In this document: one piece after another, positions 1 through 9,573 of the stretch | How the letters are laid out: each line of letters starts with the position of its first letter | Position numbering within the stretch: the stretch's first letter is position 1 | Source: Phocaeicola_A sp963643925 | GTDB lineage: Bacteria > Bacteroidota > Bacteroidia > Bacteroidales > Bacteroidaceae | DNA: 64,000 bases | Direction: 5' to 3' | NCBI GenBank assembly: GCA_963643925.1 | Contig: CAVINS010000004.1 | Location: 1 to 64,000 of the forward strand | Made by a program: the position numbers and the translations under genes | The notes under the pieces: model-generated | Databases searched by the model: none | Seen by the model: only the letters and a program-made list of their open reading frames with translations | What the model was told of the DNA's origin: nothing

Positions 1-104
1 TCAGCATCCACCACAGAAGGTGAGCTCGTCTCCAAGAAATCACTACAAGCGGCAACACTCATCAGTGCTGCAGCACCCAGTGTATAGTATAATATCTTTT
101 TCAT
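1..104 (-). CDS. SusD-like outer membrane lipoprotein, N-terminus only
   Basis: Partial gene running off the left edge; only the first 34 residues are present. They read as a lipoprotein signal peptide (MKKILYY, then a hydrophobic run) with lipobox SVAAC, followed by SDFLETSSP, a start typical of SusD/RagB proteins. It begins 23 bases after the stop of the SusC gene, the usual susC-susD order. SusD proteins sit on the cell surface and capture glycans or other nutrients for the SusC channel. The substrate cannot be inferred from this fragment. Confidence 0.85.
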   Translation of the reverse strand, partial: MKKILYYTLGAAALMSVAACSDFLETSSPSVVDA

Positions 105-127
105 AGACTGTTAATTCTTTAATGTGA

Positions 128-3100
128 TTAGAATGCCAAGTTAACACCAAATGTATAGGTTCTTGCCTTCGGATAAGACTCGTAGTCGAAGTTCGGAGTG
201 GGGAAACCATTGCCACTGGCATCGCTGTTGGTGTTGACATCCGGGTCGATACCGGAGTAACCGGAGATGCAGAAGAGGTTAGATCCAGTGAAGTAGATAC
301 GTGCATTCTGCAAACCTACTTTCTTCACCCAGTTCTTCGGGAAGGTGTAACCTACAGTCAAGGTGTTCAGACGAAGGTAAGACGCATCCTCGATGAACTC
401 TGAGCTAACGATACCATACTCAGAGAAGAAAGAAGCATATTTGGTATTTGCGTTCAACCTAGCCAAAGCGTCCGGATCGGAAACGAATACCAAGTCACCA
501 TTGGCATCGATGTCGTAGTATTTGTAGCACTGAGAAGTGAAGCCCAAACGGTTGCGGCCGGCATCGTTATCCTTATTACCCATCATAGAGAGCATAGAGT
601 TGGCATTGTAGATTTTTCCGCCAATCTGATAGGTAAAGCCAACAGAGAAGTCGAGTGACTTGTAGTTACCAATGATGTTCACACCGCCATTGTGTTTTGC
701 CATAGCCTCACCAATGATAGTTTTGTCATCTACTGTAACGACACCGTCATCATCCACATCAGCGAACTTCGGCATACCGGGAACAGCAGTCTGACCATCA
801 GCAGCCATCGTTGCAGGACCATAAGCAGGATAGTTCACCACACCCTGGATATCAGGCACACCATTTTTCAGTTTATACTTGCCCCCTACATAGTCGAAGT
901 CATCGATGGTGTAGTAGCCCAAAGACTTGAAGCCCTGGATGGTACCTACGGGGTGACCCTCGCGGATGATGTAGTCGTAAGCGGGAACTGCCATAGATGA
1001 GCCCCACTTGCCAGCGGCACGCGCATCAGCCAGAGCATCGTCTCTCACGTCGTCCACATTATTCTTATTGAAGTTGTAAGTCAAGTTCACACCCAAGTTG
1101 AAGTCTTTCTTGCGGAAGATGTCAAAACCGAGAGCCAACTCGAAACCCTTGTTAGAGGTCTGACCTACGTTCTGGAACTGATAACTGAAACCAGAAGCTG
1201 CGTCGATAGGCACTTTCATCAAGATGTCCTTAGTAGTGTTCCAGTAGAAGTCCAAGCTACCACGAATCCAGTTGTTGAAGAAACCAAAGTCGATACCGAC
1301 GTTACGGCTGACGGTGGTCTCCCACTTCAAATCAGAATTGCCCTTCATCTCACCCGGCACGTAGGTTGTCACCTTGTTACCGTCTACCGTAATCTGCTCA
1401 GTTCCCCAAGTCTCTTTCCAAAGAGAGGCATCGATGTTATCGCTACCAGAGGTACCGTAAGATACGCGGAGTTTCAAGTTGTCCAACCACTCTTCTCTTG
1501 CTGACTCGAACCAATCCTCATCAGAAATACGCCATGCAACAGCGGCTGCAGGGAAGTAACCCCAATGATTGTTGGGAGCGAACTTGGAAGAACCATCGGC
1601 ACGGAACGTAGCGGTCAACAGGTACTTGCCTTTATAAGAGTAGTTGGCACGGCCGAACCAAGAGAGTGTACGGCTCGGAGTACCGATAGTAGCCTTGAAG
1701 TAATCTTTACCCAAAGAAGCGGTAGTCATGTTGATCATACCGAAAGCATCCTTCATGGTAAACTCATCCGGATAACCGGCACCATAGATTTCAGTAGAGT
1801 TGCTCTTGGAAGCCAGCACCTCGTTACCTGCCAGGAAAGAGAGACTGTGGTCATCACCGAGTCCCTGAACTTCATAGTTCAATGTAGTAGACCAACGGGT
1901 AGAGAAGCCGTCACCCTTGTTCCATTTTGCGGTACTAATATCGGTAGAAACCTGACCACCATCCCATGTGCGGGTGTCTGTCCAGTTACGGCCGAGAGAG
2001 AGTTCAGACTTAGCGGTCAAACCTTTGATGATTTGCCATGTTAAACCAAACTTAGCGCGCAAGCGGTTGGTTTGTTTCTGATAGGCTACAGTATTCAAGT
2101 AGTAAATCGGGTTCTCAGAGTCTTCCATGTGAACGTCACCCTGACCGAAGCCACTTGTAGCAGAAGAATCACCACCAATCTGGTCTACATATTCAGGGTC
2201 AATAGGACGATAGCGGTAAGCAGAAGTAGCGTTACCGAATGCAGAGCCCTCAATCATAGACTCCGTATAACGAAGATCTATGTCGGCAGTCAAGTTCTTT
2301 GTAATCTTCTGGTTCAACTTGAAGTTGGCATTCCAACGAGAGAAGCTTGATTTGCGACGGATACCCTCATCGTCTGTGTAGTTGACAGAAGCATAGTAGG
2401 TAGTCTTGTCGTTACCACCGGAGAGAGACAAGTCGTGGTTCCAAGTGGAAGAGGTACGCATCAAGTCGTTGATGTAGTTGTGGGTCGGCACGTTCTTATA
2501 CTCGTTCAAGTGGTTACCATAGGAAGAGCCGAGGCCAAAGTACTTGGCAACACCATCGCCATAACCATAAGCAGTCATGTATGACCACGTATTATATATG
2601 TAGTCATAGGCATCTGTTACATCCAGTGTCTCAGGGTTCTCCTTAATCTGATAGTACATGTTGTACTTCACTGACACGCGACCCTCTTTACCGCCCTTGG
2701 TAGTAACCAAGATAACGCCGTTGGCACCACGGGCACCGTAGATGGCCGTTGAAGCGGCATCCTTCAGTACGTCGATGCTCTCGATGTTGTCGGCAGGAAT
2801 ATCGTCGATGCTACTAACCTGCACACCGTCCACGATGAACAACGGGTCGTTGCTCTGGGTGATGGAACCACCACCACGTACACGGATAGACATGCTGGCA
2901 CCCGGACGACCGTCCTGAGCCGTCACGCTCACACCAGGAAGCTGGCCTTGCAGGGCCTGTGCCACGTTGGCAACCGGGTTGGCAACCAACTTGTCACCAG
3001 ATACAGAGGCAACGGAACCGGTCAAGTCACGACGTTTCACCGTACCGTAACCGATGACGACCACCTCGTCCAAAGTCTTGTTGTCCTCTTTCAGCACAAC

Positions 3101-3385
3101 GTCGATCTTTGATTTGCTACCTACCTCAATCGTCTGGGACAGGTAACCGATAAATGAAAATTGAAGTTTTGATTTGTTGGATGCTTGAAGAGTGTAATTA
3201 CCATCGAAATCGGTCACTGCACCGACTGTGGTTCCCAACACTTGTACACTAACGCCAATCATCGGCTCACCGGTTACATCCTTCACGGTTCCGGAGATTT
3301 TTCGATCTTGTGCGCTAACTTGTACAGCAAGGAGAATAGTAAGCAACCAAACTACTCCCCCTTGTAACATTCTTTTACATTTCAT
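128..3385 (-). CDS. SusC/RagA-family TonB-dependent outer membrane receptor
   Basis: 1085 residues, usual for SusC. A signal peptide (to about residue 25, VSAQ) is followed by a carboxypeptidase-regulatory-like domain (KISGTVKDVTGEPMIGVSV, about 28-110), then a TonB-box and plug start (LDEVVVIGYGTVKRRDLTGS) and a long beta-barrel ending in aromatic GVNLAF. The plug carries the SusC signature DGVQVSSIDDIPADNIESI and IYGARGANGVILVTTK. It imports a nutrient across the outer membrane with energy from TonB, together with the SusD partner downstream. No glycoside hydrolase or sigma/anti-sigma pair flanks it inside the window, so the substrate is unknown. Confidence 0.95.
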   Translation of the reverse strand: MKCKRMLQGGVVWLLTILLAVQVSAQDRKISGTVKDVTGEPMIGVSVQVLGTTVGAVTDFDGNYTLQASNKSKLQFSFIGYLSQTIEVGSKSKIDVVLKEDNKTLDEVVVIGYGTVKRRDLTGSVASVSGDKLVANPVANVAQALQGQLPGVSVTAQDGRPGASMSIRVRGGGSITQSNDPLFIVDGVQVSSIDDIPADNIESIDVLKDAASTAIYGARGANGVILVTTKGGKEGRVSVKYNMYYQIKENPETLDVTDAYDYIYNTWSYMTAYGYGDGVAKYFGLGSSYGNHLNEYKNVPTHNYINDLMRTSSTWNHDLSLSGGNDKTTYYASVNYTDDEGIRRKSSFSRWNANFKLNQKITKNLTADIDLRYTESMIEGSAFGNATSAYRYRPIDPEYVDQIGGDSSATSGFGQGDVHMEDSENPIYYLNTVAYQKQTNRLRAKFGLTWQIIKGLTAKSELSLGRNWTDTRTWDGGQVSTDISTAKWNKGDGFSTRWSTTLNYEVQGLGDDHSLSFLAGNEVLASKSNSTEIYGAGYPDEFTMKDAFGMINMTTASLGKDYFKATIGTPSRTLSWFGRANYSYKGKYLLTATFRADGSSKFAPNNHWGYFPAAAVAWRISDEDWFESAREEWLDNLKLRVSYGTSGSDNIDASLWKETWGTEQITVDGNKVTTYVPGEMKGNSDLKWETTVSRNVGIDFGFFNNWIRGSLDFYWNTTKDILMKVPIDAASGFSYQFQNVGQTSNKGFELALGFDIFRKKDFNLGVNLTYNFNKNNVDDVRDDALADARAAGKWGSSMAVPAYDYIIREGHPVGTIQGFKSLGYYTIDDFDYVGGKYKLKNGVPDIQGVVNYPAYGPATMAADGQTAVPGMPKFADVDDDGVVTVDDKTIIGEAMAKHNGGVNIIGNYKSLDFSVGFTYQIGGKIYNANSMLSMMGNKDNDAGRNRLGFTSQCYKYYDIDANGDLVFVSDPDALARLNANTKYASFFSEYGIVSSEFIEDASYLRLNTLTVGYTFPKNWVKKVGLQNARIYFTGSNLFCISGYSGIDPDVNTNSDASGNGFPTPNFDYESYPKARTYTFGVNLAF

Positions 3386-3442
3386 AAGAAGTGCGTTTTT
3401 AAGTTAGTATTACATTAGGTTCGTTAACACGCTTAACGTGGC

Positions 3443-3450
3443 CAAAAGTA
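3443..3450 (-). promoter_or_regulatory. Candidate promoter -7 box for the susC gene
   Basis: The minus strand reads TACTTTTG, matching the Bacteroides -7 consensus TAnnTTTG, about 58 bases upstream of the start codon. No clear TTTG lies at the -33 spacing (TTTTC is the nearest). A short palindrome CACG-CTTAA-CGTG follows in the leader at 3429-3441. Confidence 0.5.
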
Positions 3451-3674
3451 TAGGTTTAATTTGTCAGTGAAAAGAGACACAACGTTAAAAATACCAAATT
3501 AACAAAGTTAGGACTATCCTAACAATCCTACAACATTGCATGCTTCCGCATATTGAACTTAGCAAATAGAAGCCGAAGGAGTCATATTTCCACCTATTTT
3601 CATGCGCATTTGCGCCCTTAATGAGCAGAAGTATAACTCCCAATAAAGTTCGAGACCACTGCCTTTGCACGGTG

Positions 3675-3695
3675 TGTCCGTCATCCCGACGGACA
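3675..3695 (-). terminator. Hairpin after the 183-residue membrane protein gene
   Basis: TGTCCGTC-ATCCC-GACGGACA is a perfect 8-bp stem with a 5-base loop, 26 bases past the stop codon of the minus-strand gene ending at 3721. It has no clear U-tract, so it could instead stabilise the 3' end. Confidence 0.45.
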
Positions 3696-3720
3696 TACAT
3701 CGTCACCAATAGTTATCGGT

Positions 3721-4272
3721 TCAGACCCTTTTCATCTTTATCGACTTGATGGCGCGGTTGATGGTCTCCGCCTGTTGGTCGGTAAAATACATTATATCCG
3801 TCACTGGAGAGTAGGCATAGGGGATGAACTCGAAGAGTTGCAGACCAACGAACTGCCCGTCGACCGAACTGAGCACTTCCATCTTCACACATCCGTTGGA
3901 GACGCTCTCGACAGGTTCGGGCAGCGTAAAGTCGCCACTCTCGATGCAATGCTGCAGCACCGGTTCGCTCTTCAGGTCGAAGAAGAGGACGCGTTGCTTC
4001 AGAAGACTCTCCGTGGGCAAGTAAACGTCCTTGCGTGAGCAGAAGCATACCCTAAATATGCCAACAGCCAAGAGCACTATGCCTATCACAAAGCAGAGCA
4101 TGCTCAACGCCACGTAGCTCTCGCCCAGCACAAAGGCGATAATCAGTATCACAACGCCGGCCTCGGCATACACCGATGACAACAGCGCGGCTTTCAGAAT
4201 CAGTTTCTTTACAATATCGGGATGCGAAGAGGTAAACAAAGTAAACCCTTCAGATGTCGTTTTTGTTTGCAT
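3721..4272 (-). CDS. Unknown protein with two membrane segments
   Basis: 183 residues; I do not recognise the family. An N-terminal cytosolic stretch is followed by a hydrophobic hairpin at about residues 30-75 (AGVVILIIAFVLGESYVALSM and LCFVIGIVLLAVGIF) and then a soluble C-terminal half of about 105 residues with the motif-like run SVDGQFVGLQLFEFIPYAYS. The arrangement suggests an inner membrane protein with a cytoplasmic domain. It is a lone gene with no informative neighbours. Confidence 0.7.
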   Translation of the reverse strand: MQTKTTSEGFTLFTSSHPDIVKKLILKAALLSSVYAEAGVVILIIAFVLGESYVALSMLCFVIGIVLLAVGIFRVCFCSRKDVYLPTESLLKQRVLFFDLKSEPVLQHCIESGDFTLPEPVESVSNGCVKMEVLSSVDGQFVGLQLFEFIPYAYSPVTDIMYFTDQQAETINRAIKSIKMKRV

Positions 4273-4478
4273 AATGTGTCATTTAATGTTATACGGTTGC
4301 GCCACACCGCGGGCCACAGGCCAAGCACGGGCACGGGTCCGCTCCCACCGGTCCATAGGCCAGCGGCATGTGGCAAGAATGTTGAGCGGTCGTCAGACCA
4401 TCGCACTACTTAGGTAAAGAAGCGCGCACAGCCCCACCCTCCCGGGAGAAGAGCGAAGGCATTAAACTTCCGCAACTA

Positions 4479-4928
4479 CTAAATGACGATGTGTCGCAAC
4501 GCATAGACATAATAGGACCGATGCGACTTGGGGAGATGAGAGAATATGTGGTTATAGCGTTCGCACCGCAACGAGATGAGCGGTGCATTCAAGAGTGACA
4601 TCCGGTAAAGGATGTGTCGGAACGAGGTGGACGTTCGCTGCACATAGGTAGGGTTCACCTGCGTACGGCTGAAGCGGCCTACAAAGCTGAGCATTCCGTT
4701 CTCGGTATCCACGTCGAAGAAGATGGGCCAGCTGTCGCAGGGAGACGTCACCTCACGCTTTTCATCCAAGAGGAAGACTGAGGGGAACGAAGCATCGTCA
4801 GTCAGAGCTTGTGACGCAGAGAGGGTCACCTCCTCCAAAGTGGGCACAGCGTGGCCACAAACCTGGAGGTTTGCCGTCCCTGCCGCCAAGAGGAGCAGGA
4901 AGTAAACAAATATGGCGACATGTTTCAT
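4479..4928 (-). CDS. Unknown secreted protein
   Basis: 149 residues from the ATG at 4928: MKHVAIFVYFLLLLAAGTA is a clear signal peptide. A longer frame back to 4976 is excluded because a good promoter lies at 4954-4985, inside the extension. The mature part (IFFDVDTENGMLSFVGRFSRT and onward) resembles no family I can name. It is monocistronic. Confidence 0.65.
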   Translation of the reverse strand: MKHVAIFVYFLLLLAAGTANLQVCGHAVPTLEEVTLSASQALTDDASFPSVFLLDEKREVTSPCDSWPIFFDVDTENGMLSFVGRFSRTQVNPTYVQRTSTSFRHILYRMSLLNAPLISLRCERYNHIFSHLPKSHRSYYVYALRHIVI

Positions 4929-4953
4929 CTCGGGTCTTTGCTTAATCTGTGGA

Positions 4954-4985
4954 CAAAGATACAAAATATGAAACACGCCGCCAAA
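4954..4985 (-). promoter_or_regulatory. Bacteroides-type promoter of the secreted protein gene
   Basis: On the minus strand TTTG (4985-4982), 20 bases, then TATCTTTG (4961-4954), a full match to the -33/-7 consensus. Transcription would start about 20 bases before the ATG at 4928, which decides that start. Confidence 0.75.
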
Positions 4986-5044
4986 TTCTTGACAATATTT
5001 ACGTTTTATACCTTATATATAATAGGTATAGGGGAGAAAACTTA

Positions 5045-6133
5045 TCAGTTGACCGACCCGGCACCCAGATACCACTGATAGAGGCGGTGGATGCCCTCGT
5101 CAATCTCCACCATGTGGTGCCAGCCCAGGTTGTGGAGTTTGGTAACGTCGGTCAGCTTGCGCAGAGTGCCGTCCGGTTTGGAGGCGTCCCAACGCAGCTC
5201 ACCACGGAAGCCCACCTCGCGGACAATCTTCTCGGCACACTCACGGATGGTGAGCTCCTTGCCGGTGCCCACATTGATGTGGCAGTTGCGCACCTCCTTG
5301 CTACCCGGCTCGAAGGTATCCTTGAAGCTGACGTTGAGCAGCACGTGCACACTGGCATCGGCCATCTCTTCGCTCCAAAGGAACTCGCGCAGCGGCTTGC
5401 CTGTGCCCCACAGGGTGACAGCCTCAGCCGAGATGCCATACTTGGCAAGGGTCTCTGTGATGACCGACTCCGAAGCCTGTCCGTCCACACCTTCCACAGG
5501 GCGGAGGGAGAGGTCGTGACGCACGGCCTGCCAGTCGCCTTCGTTCAAGCACTTGGCCAGATGGATCTTGCGAATCATGGCGGGCAACACGTGGCTGTTC
5601 TCCAAGTGGAAGTTGTCGTTGGGCCCGTAGAGGTTCGTAGGCATCACGGCGATGTAGTCCGTGCCATACTGCAGGTTGAAGCTCTCGCACATCTTCAGTC
5701 CGGCAATCTTGGCGATGGCATAGGGCTCGTTGGTATACTCCAACGGGGAGGTAAGCAGACACTCTTCCTTCATGGGCTGGGGTGCCTCGCGCGGATAGAT
5801 GCAGGTGCTGCCCAGGAAGAGGAGTTTCTTCACACCATGACGATAGCTCTCGCCAATGACGTTCTGCTGTATCTGCAGGTTCTGGTAGATGAAGTCTGCC
5901 CGGTAACGCAGGTTGGCCATGATGCCACCCACATGGGCGGCCGCCAACACCACGGCATCGGGTTGTTCTTGGTCGAAGAAGTCCTTCACGGCAGCACCGT
6001 CGAGCAGGTCGAGCTCCTTGTGGCTGCGTCCTACGAGGTTCTCATAGCCGCGTTGCTTCAGGTTGTTCCAAATGGCGGAGCCCACCAGTCCATGGTGACC
6101 CGCCACATATATCTTCGCTGATTTGTCCAACAT
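5045..6133 (-). CDS. fcl: GDP-L-fucose synthase
   Basis: 362 residues. This NADPH-dependent epimerase/reductase turns GDP-4-keto-6-deoxy-mannose into GDP-L-fucose in the cytosol. The N-terminal Rossmann motif VAGHHGLVGSAIW and the SDR catalytic YAIAK are visible, with FLGSTCIYPREAPQPMKE typical of Fcl. It starts 3 bases after the gmd stop, so the two genes form one operon covering the whole branch from GDP-mannose. The product feeds capsule or glycoprotein fucosylation. It is longer than the roughly 320 residues of E. coli Fcl, owing to an insert around residues 190-225 (RPVEGVDGQASESVITETLAKYG), as is common in Bacteroides. Confidence 0.96.
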   Translation of the reverse strand: MLDKSAKIYVAGHHGLVGSAIWNNLKQRGYENLVGRSHKELDLLDGAAVKDFFDQEQPDAVVLAAAHVGGIMANLRYRADFIYQNLQIQQNVIGESYRHGVKKLLFLGSTCIYPREAPQPMKEECLLTSPLEYTNEPYAIAKIAGLKMCESFNLQYGTDYIAVMPTNLYGPNDNFHLENSHVLPAMIRKIHLAKCLNEGDWQAVRHDLSLRPVEGVDGQASESVITETLAKYGISAEAVTLWGTGKPLREFLWSEEMADASVHVLLNVSFKDTFEPGSKEVRNCHINVGTGKELTIRECAEKIVREVGFRGELRWDASKPDGTLRKLTDVTKLHNLGWHHMVEIDEGIHRLYQWYLGAGSVN

Positions 6134-6136
6134 CGT

Positions 6137-7219
6137 CTAGTCCTCCATCTGTGCTTTCAAGTGAAGCTTCTTCACGAACTTCATGTCGTGCTCCACCATG
6201 ATACGTACCAGCTCGGGGAACGGGGTCTTGGTAGGATTCCATCCCAGCAGGGTCTTGGCCTTGGTGGGGTCGCCCAGCAGTTGTTCCACCTCGCAGGGGC
6301 GGAAGTATTTCGGGTCTACCTCTACCAGAGAGCGGCCGGTGGCCTTGTCGATACCCTTCTCGTTCACGCCCTCTCCCTGCCATTCGAGTTCGATACCCAG
6401 GTAGCTGAACGCCAGCGTACAGAACTCACGCACGGTATGCATCTCGCCGGTAGCGATGACGAAGTCCTCGGGTTGGTCGTGCTGCAGGATGAGCCACATG
6501 CACTCCACGTAGTCCTTCGCATAGCCCCAGTCGCGCAGGGAGTTGAGGTTACCGAGGTAGAGTTTGTCCTGATAGCCCTGTTTGATGCGGGCTGCCGCCA
6601 GGGTAATCTTGCGGGTGACGAAGGTCTCGCCCCGACGCTCACTCTCGTGGTTGAACAGGATGCCGTTGACGGCGAACATGCCATAGCTCTCGCGATAGTT
6701 CTTCGTAATCCAAAATCCATACTGTTTGGCTACGCCGTAGGGCGAGCGCGGATAGAAAGGAGTCGTCTCTTTCTGGGGAACTTCCTGCACCTTGCCGAAC
6801 AGCTCGGAGGTGGAAGCCTGATAGATGCGACAAGTGTGTTCCAGTCCACAGATGCGGACGGCTTCCAGCAGACGCAGTGTTCCTACCGCATCAGCCTCGG
6901 CCGTATACTCGGGTACGTCAAAGGACACCTTCACATGACTCTGTGCAGCGAGGTTGTAGATCTCCGTCGGATGAATGTCGCTGATGATGCGTATGAGCGA
7001 GCTCGAATCGGTCATGTCGCCATAGTGGAGATTGACCAACCGCGTCTTTTTCATGTCGCGTACCCATTCATCGAGATAGAGATGCTCGATGCGAGCGGTG
7101 TTGAAGGAAGAAGAGCGGCGCAAAATGCCGTGGACCTCGTATCCTTTACTCAATAGAAACTCTGCCAAGAAGGACCCGTCTTGGCCTGTGATGCCTGAAA
7201 TAAGTGCAACTTTCCTCAT
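6137..7219 (-). CDS. gmd: GDP-mannose 4,6-dehydratase
   Basis: 360 residues, the usual length. The NADP-binding motif is ISGITGQDGSFLAEFLL, the catalytic triad region has STSELFGKVQE and SPYGVAKQYG (YxxxK), and LFNHESERRGETFVTRKIT is a Gmd hallmark. It catalyses the first step from GDP-mannose to GDP-L-fucose. First gene of the gmd-fcl operon, with its own promoter at 7304-7335 and a leader of about 80 bases. Confidence 0.97.
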   Translation of the reverse strand: MRKVALISGITGQDGSFLAEFLLSKGYEVHGILRRSSSFNTARIEHLYLDEWVRDMKKTRLVNLHYGDMTDSSSLIRIISDIHPTEIYNLAAQSHVKVSFDVPEYTAEADAVGTLRLLEAVRICGLEHTCRIYQASTSELFGKVQEVPQKETTPFYPRSPYGVAKQYGFWITKNYRESYGMFAVNGILFNHESERRGETFVTRKITLAAARIKQGYQDKLYLGNLNSLRDWGYAKDYVECMWLILQHDQPEDFVIATGEMHTVREFCTLAFSYLGIELEWQGEGVNEKGIDKATGRSLVEVDPKYFRPCEVEQLLGDPTKAKTLLGWNPTKTPFPELVRIMVEHDMKFVKKLHLKAQMED

Positions 7220-7303
7220 TAGGTAATATGTTTTAAGTTAGAAAATTCAGTCTCTTATGGTTGCCCGCCGACAGGCCCTCCAGTCCCTTCGGCATGCAGT
7301 TGG

Positions 7304-7335
7304 CAAAGGTAACCATTATTACCGAGCAAACCAAA
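7304..7335 (-). promoter_or_regulatory. Promoter of gmd-fcl
   Basis: The minus strand has TTTG (7335-7332), a 20-base spacer and TACCTTTG (7311-7304): a full Bacteroides consensus. Confidence 0.75.
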
Positions 7336-7435
7336 TTTACTCCTTCCGAATGACTGACCGCCCGTCATGCACATAACCTGCTCCCAATAGATTTGGACGA
7401 TAAACCCACAAGATGACAGGTGAACGAAAACAAGT

Positions 7436-7482
7436 GCGGGCTGCATCGCGGACTTGAAGGGAAGTCCGGCAATGCAGCCCGC
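7436..7482 (-). terminator. Terminator of the GH2 gene
   Basis: Compound hairpin: outer 11-bp stem GCGGGCTGCAT/ATGCAGCCCGC and inner 7-bp stem CGGACTT/AAGTCCG, followed on the minus strand by a U-rich CTTGTTTTC. It lies 31 bases past the GH2 stop codon. Confidence 0.8.
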
Positions 7483-7512
7483 TTATGGATAATCGATATA
7501 TAGTAAGGTAGA

Positions 7513-9573
7513 CTATTTCAACGTCCAGGTACAGGTGTCGGTGAGGGTCTTCTTGCCGCTCTTGCCTACCACCTTGATGACATTCTCGCCCGGCGTGAGG
7601 GTGACATTCCACAGCATACGGTTGATGTCGTCCTTCTTGGCGGACCCTATCTTCTTGTCGTTGATGTAGAGCGTGGCCTCCTTCAGGTTGCTGTAGACAC
7701 GCACCTGGGTGTCAGCCTTCGTACGCATGGTGAAGCGACGGCTGGTGATGTAGAGCATCGGCTCGGGGTTCCAGTTGGCCTTGTAGAAGTAGAACACATC
7801 CTTCTTCGTCTTGCGGTCGTAGGTGACGGAACCTTTGTCGTTGATGCCCGGCGTGTCGCCCTCGTTGCGGAAGAACGACTGCATATCGGAGAACTGCCAG
7901 ATGATTTTCGCCCACAGATAGGGACGCTGGGTGTAGGCTCTCCAGTAGCCTTCGTGACAGATGGCCTGATGCTCCTCGGGGTGATAGCCACCCTTCGCCA
8001 CAAATGCCGTGTCCAGCGGGTCTTCGTGCTGCAGCGGACTGCCACCGGCTCCATACTCACTCACTCCCACAGGCTGACCGTTGGCGGTAGCGTGGGCGTT
8101 GTCGAAGAACTCGCCGGCCATCCGCTCGGACTTGGTCCAACTGAAGTATTTGTTCCAAGCTATCAAGTCGCTGCATCCCAGGTAGGGCACCTGGTCCACA
8201 CAAGTGGCGAAGGTAGTGAGGCGCGACGGGTCGAGTTGTTTATAGAGTGCGTTTATCTCCTTGACGAAAGCCACCGGGTTGTCATACTCCTGGAAGCGGT
8301 TATTGTCGCTCAGCAGCAGTTCGTTGAAGATACCCCAGAAGCAGATGGAGGGATGATTGAAGTTTTGATAGACCAGCTCGTGTGCCACCTGGCGCGCGTT
8401 CTCCTCGAAGCCTTTGTTGTGGAGGTAGCCCGTGTAGGCATAACCGCCAGGACCGCACATCGGGATCTCGGTCCACAGGAGGATGCCGTTCTTGTCGCTC
8501 AGGTCATAGATGGGCTTGCCGTGGGGATAGTGTGCCAAGCGCATCACCGTAGCGCCCACTTCGTTAATGAGCTGCATGTCGCGCTCGTAGTCTTCCATCG
8601 TCAGCGCACTGCCCTTTCCCTTCACATCCTCGTGGCGGTTATAGCCGTGCAGGTCGAGGAGCTTGCCGTTGAGGAAGAAGCCCTTGTCTGGGTCGGCATG
8701 GAAGTAGCGGAAACCGGTGCGCTCGGTCACGCGGTCCATCAGCATGCCGTTGTCGTAGAGCTCGGCGGTGACGGTGTAGAGGTAAGGGTTCTGCTTGCCG
8801 TTCCACAGCGTGGGGTTCTTGAGGGTGAAGGGTTGCTTCACGTTCTCGCCCGTCACAGCCGTCTCCTGCTCTGCCACCCGGTTGCCGTCGAAGTCGGTGA
8901 TGATGGTCTTCACGGTCATCCCGGCCTTCTGCTCTTTCAGCGAGAGGATGGTCTCTACCGTGAGGTCGGCTTGTGTGTCGGTCACTTTATCTTGGTGTAT
9001 CAGCAGTCCGGAAGAGGCGTAGAAAAGGGGGGAGATGCAGTTCTTCTCTGTGATGATCAGATGGCAAGGTCGATGGAGTCCGCCATAGACATTGAAGTCG
9101 CCACTGATGGGGAGAATATCGGTGCGGTAGGCGTTGCTCACCCACACCTCCAGGTCGTTGGTGCCGGGGTGCACGTAGTCTGTGATCTCCAGGCAGAAGG
9201 CGGTGTAGCCACCCAGATGAGAGCCCACGGTGCGGTAGTTCACCATCACGTCAGCAGCGGAGTTGGCTCCTTCGAAGTAGAGGAAGAGGCGTTTGTCCTT
9301 CATGGCTGAGGTCACGTTCAAGTCCCGTTTGTAGATCATCATCTCCCGGTTGTACTGGGTAGTGCCTTTGATGTATTCGGCGTTCCATGTGTGGGGAAGC
9401 GTCACGGGCGTCAACGGAGCGTTGCGTTTGTTTACGGTGATAGGCTTGTAGCCCCATCCCTTGTCCAGGAGGACAGAGGAACGTGGATTGTCGTTGCCGA
9501 AAGCTGCTGCGCCACCCATAAGCCATACCAGGGCAGCACACAATGCAGTGAGTTTGGTTCTCTTGAGATTCAT
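7513..9573 (-). CDS. Glycoside hydrolase family 2, beta-galactosidase-like, exported
   Basis: 686 residues from the ATG at 9573, chosen because a signal peptide begins there (MNLKRTKLTALCAALVWLMGG ending AAAFG); the frame stays open upstream to 9654. Domain order is sugar-binding jelly roll, Ig-like, then TIM barrel (from HGYNRHEDVKGKG). The acid/base Glu is in FWGIFNEL and the nucleophile Glu in VGVSEYGAGG. A C-terminal module ends the protein. It probably removes beta-linked galactose or a related sugar from glycans in the periplasm. It sits outside any polysaccharide utilisation locus visible here. Exact substrate unknown. Confidence 0.9.
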   Translation of the reverse strand: MNLKRTKLTALCAALVWLMGGAAAFGNDNPRSSVLLDKGWGYKPITVNKRNAPLTPVTLPHTWNAEYIKGTTQYNREMMIYKRDLNVTSAMKDKRLFLYFEGANSAADVMVNYRTVGSHLGGYTAFCLEITDYVHPGTNDLEVWVSNAYRTDILPISGDFNVYGGLHRPCHLIITEKNCISPLFYASSGLLIHQDKVTDTQADLTVETILSLKEQKAGMTVKTIITDFDGNRVAEQETAVTGENVKQPFTLKNPTLWNGKQNPYLYTVTAELYDNGMLMDRVTERTGFRYFHADPDKGFFLNGKLLDLHGYNRHEDVKGKGSALTMEDYERDMQLINEVGATVMRLAHYPHGKPIYDLSDKNGILLWTEIPMCGPGGYAYTGYLHNKGFEENARQVAHELVYQNFNHPSICFWGIFNELLLSDNNRFQEYDNPVAFVKEINALYKQLDPSRLTTFATCVDQVPYLGCSDLIAWNKYFSWTKSERMAGEFFDNAHATANGQPVGVSEYGAGGSPLQHEDPLDTAFVAKGGYHPEEHQAICHEGYWRAYTQRPYLWAKIIWQFSDMQSFFRNEGDTPGINDKGSVTYDRKTKKDVFYFYKANWNPEPMLYITSRRFTMRTKADTQVRVYSNLKEATLYINDKKIGSAKKDDINRMLWNVTLTPGENVIKVVGKSGKKTLTDTCTWTLK

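Larger units (their letters stand above)
3386..3720. other. Intergenic region upstream of susC
   Basis: 335 bases without a convincing gene. Besides the susC promoter and the hairpin at 3675-3695, I see only A/T-rich sequence. A 74-codon open frame on the minus strand (3485-3709) has no recognisable features and no ribosome-binding context and is not called. Confidence 0.5.

Noticed and set aside
3485..3709. 74-codon minus-strand frame upstream of susC
   Set aside because: No family, no promoter, overlaps the hairpin after the neighbouring gene.
128..7219. Polysaccharide utilisation locus linking SusC/SusD with gmd-fcl and the GH2 gene
   Set aside because: The genes have separate promoters and terminators, and unrelated genes lie between them; gmd-fcl is biosynthetic.
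7954..9309. 451-codon open frame antisense to the GH2 gene
   Set aside because: The opposite strand encodes clear GH2 catalytic motifs; the antisense product resembles nothing and has no promoter.
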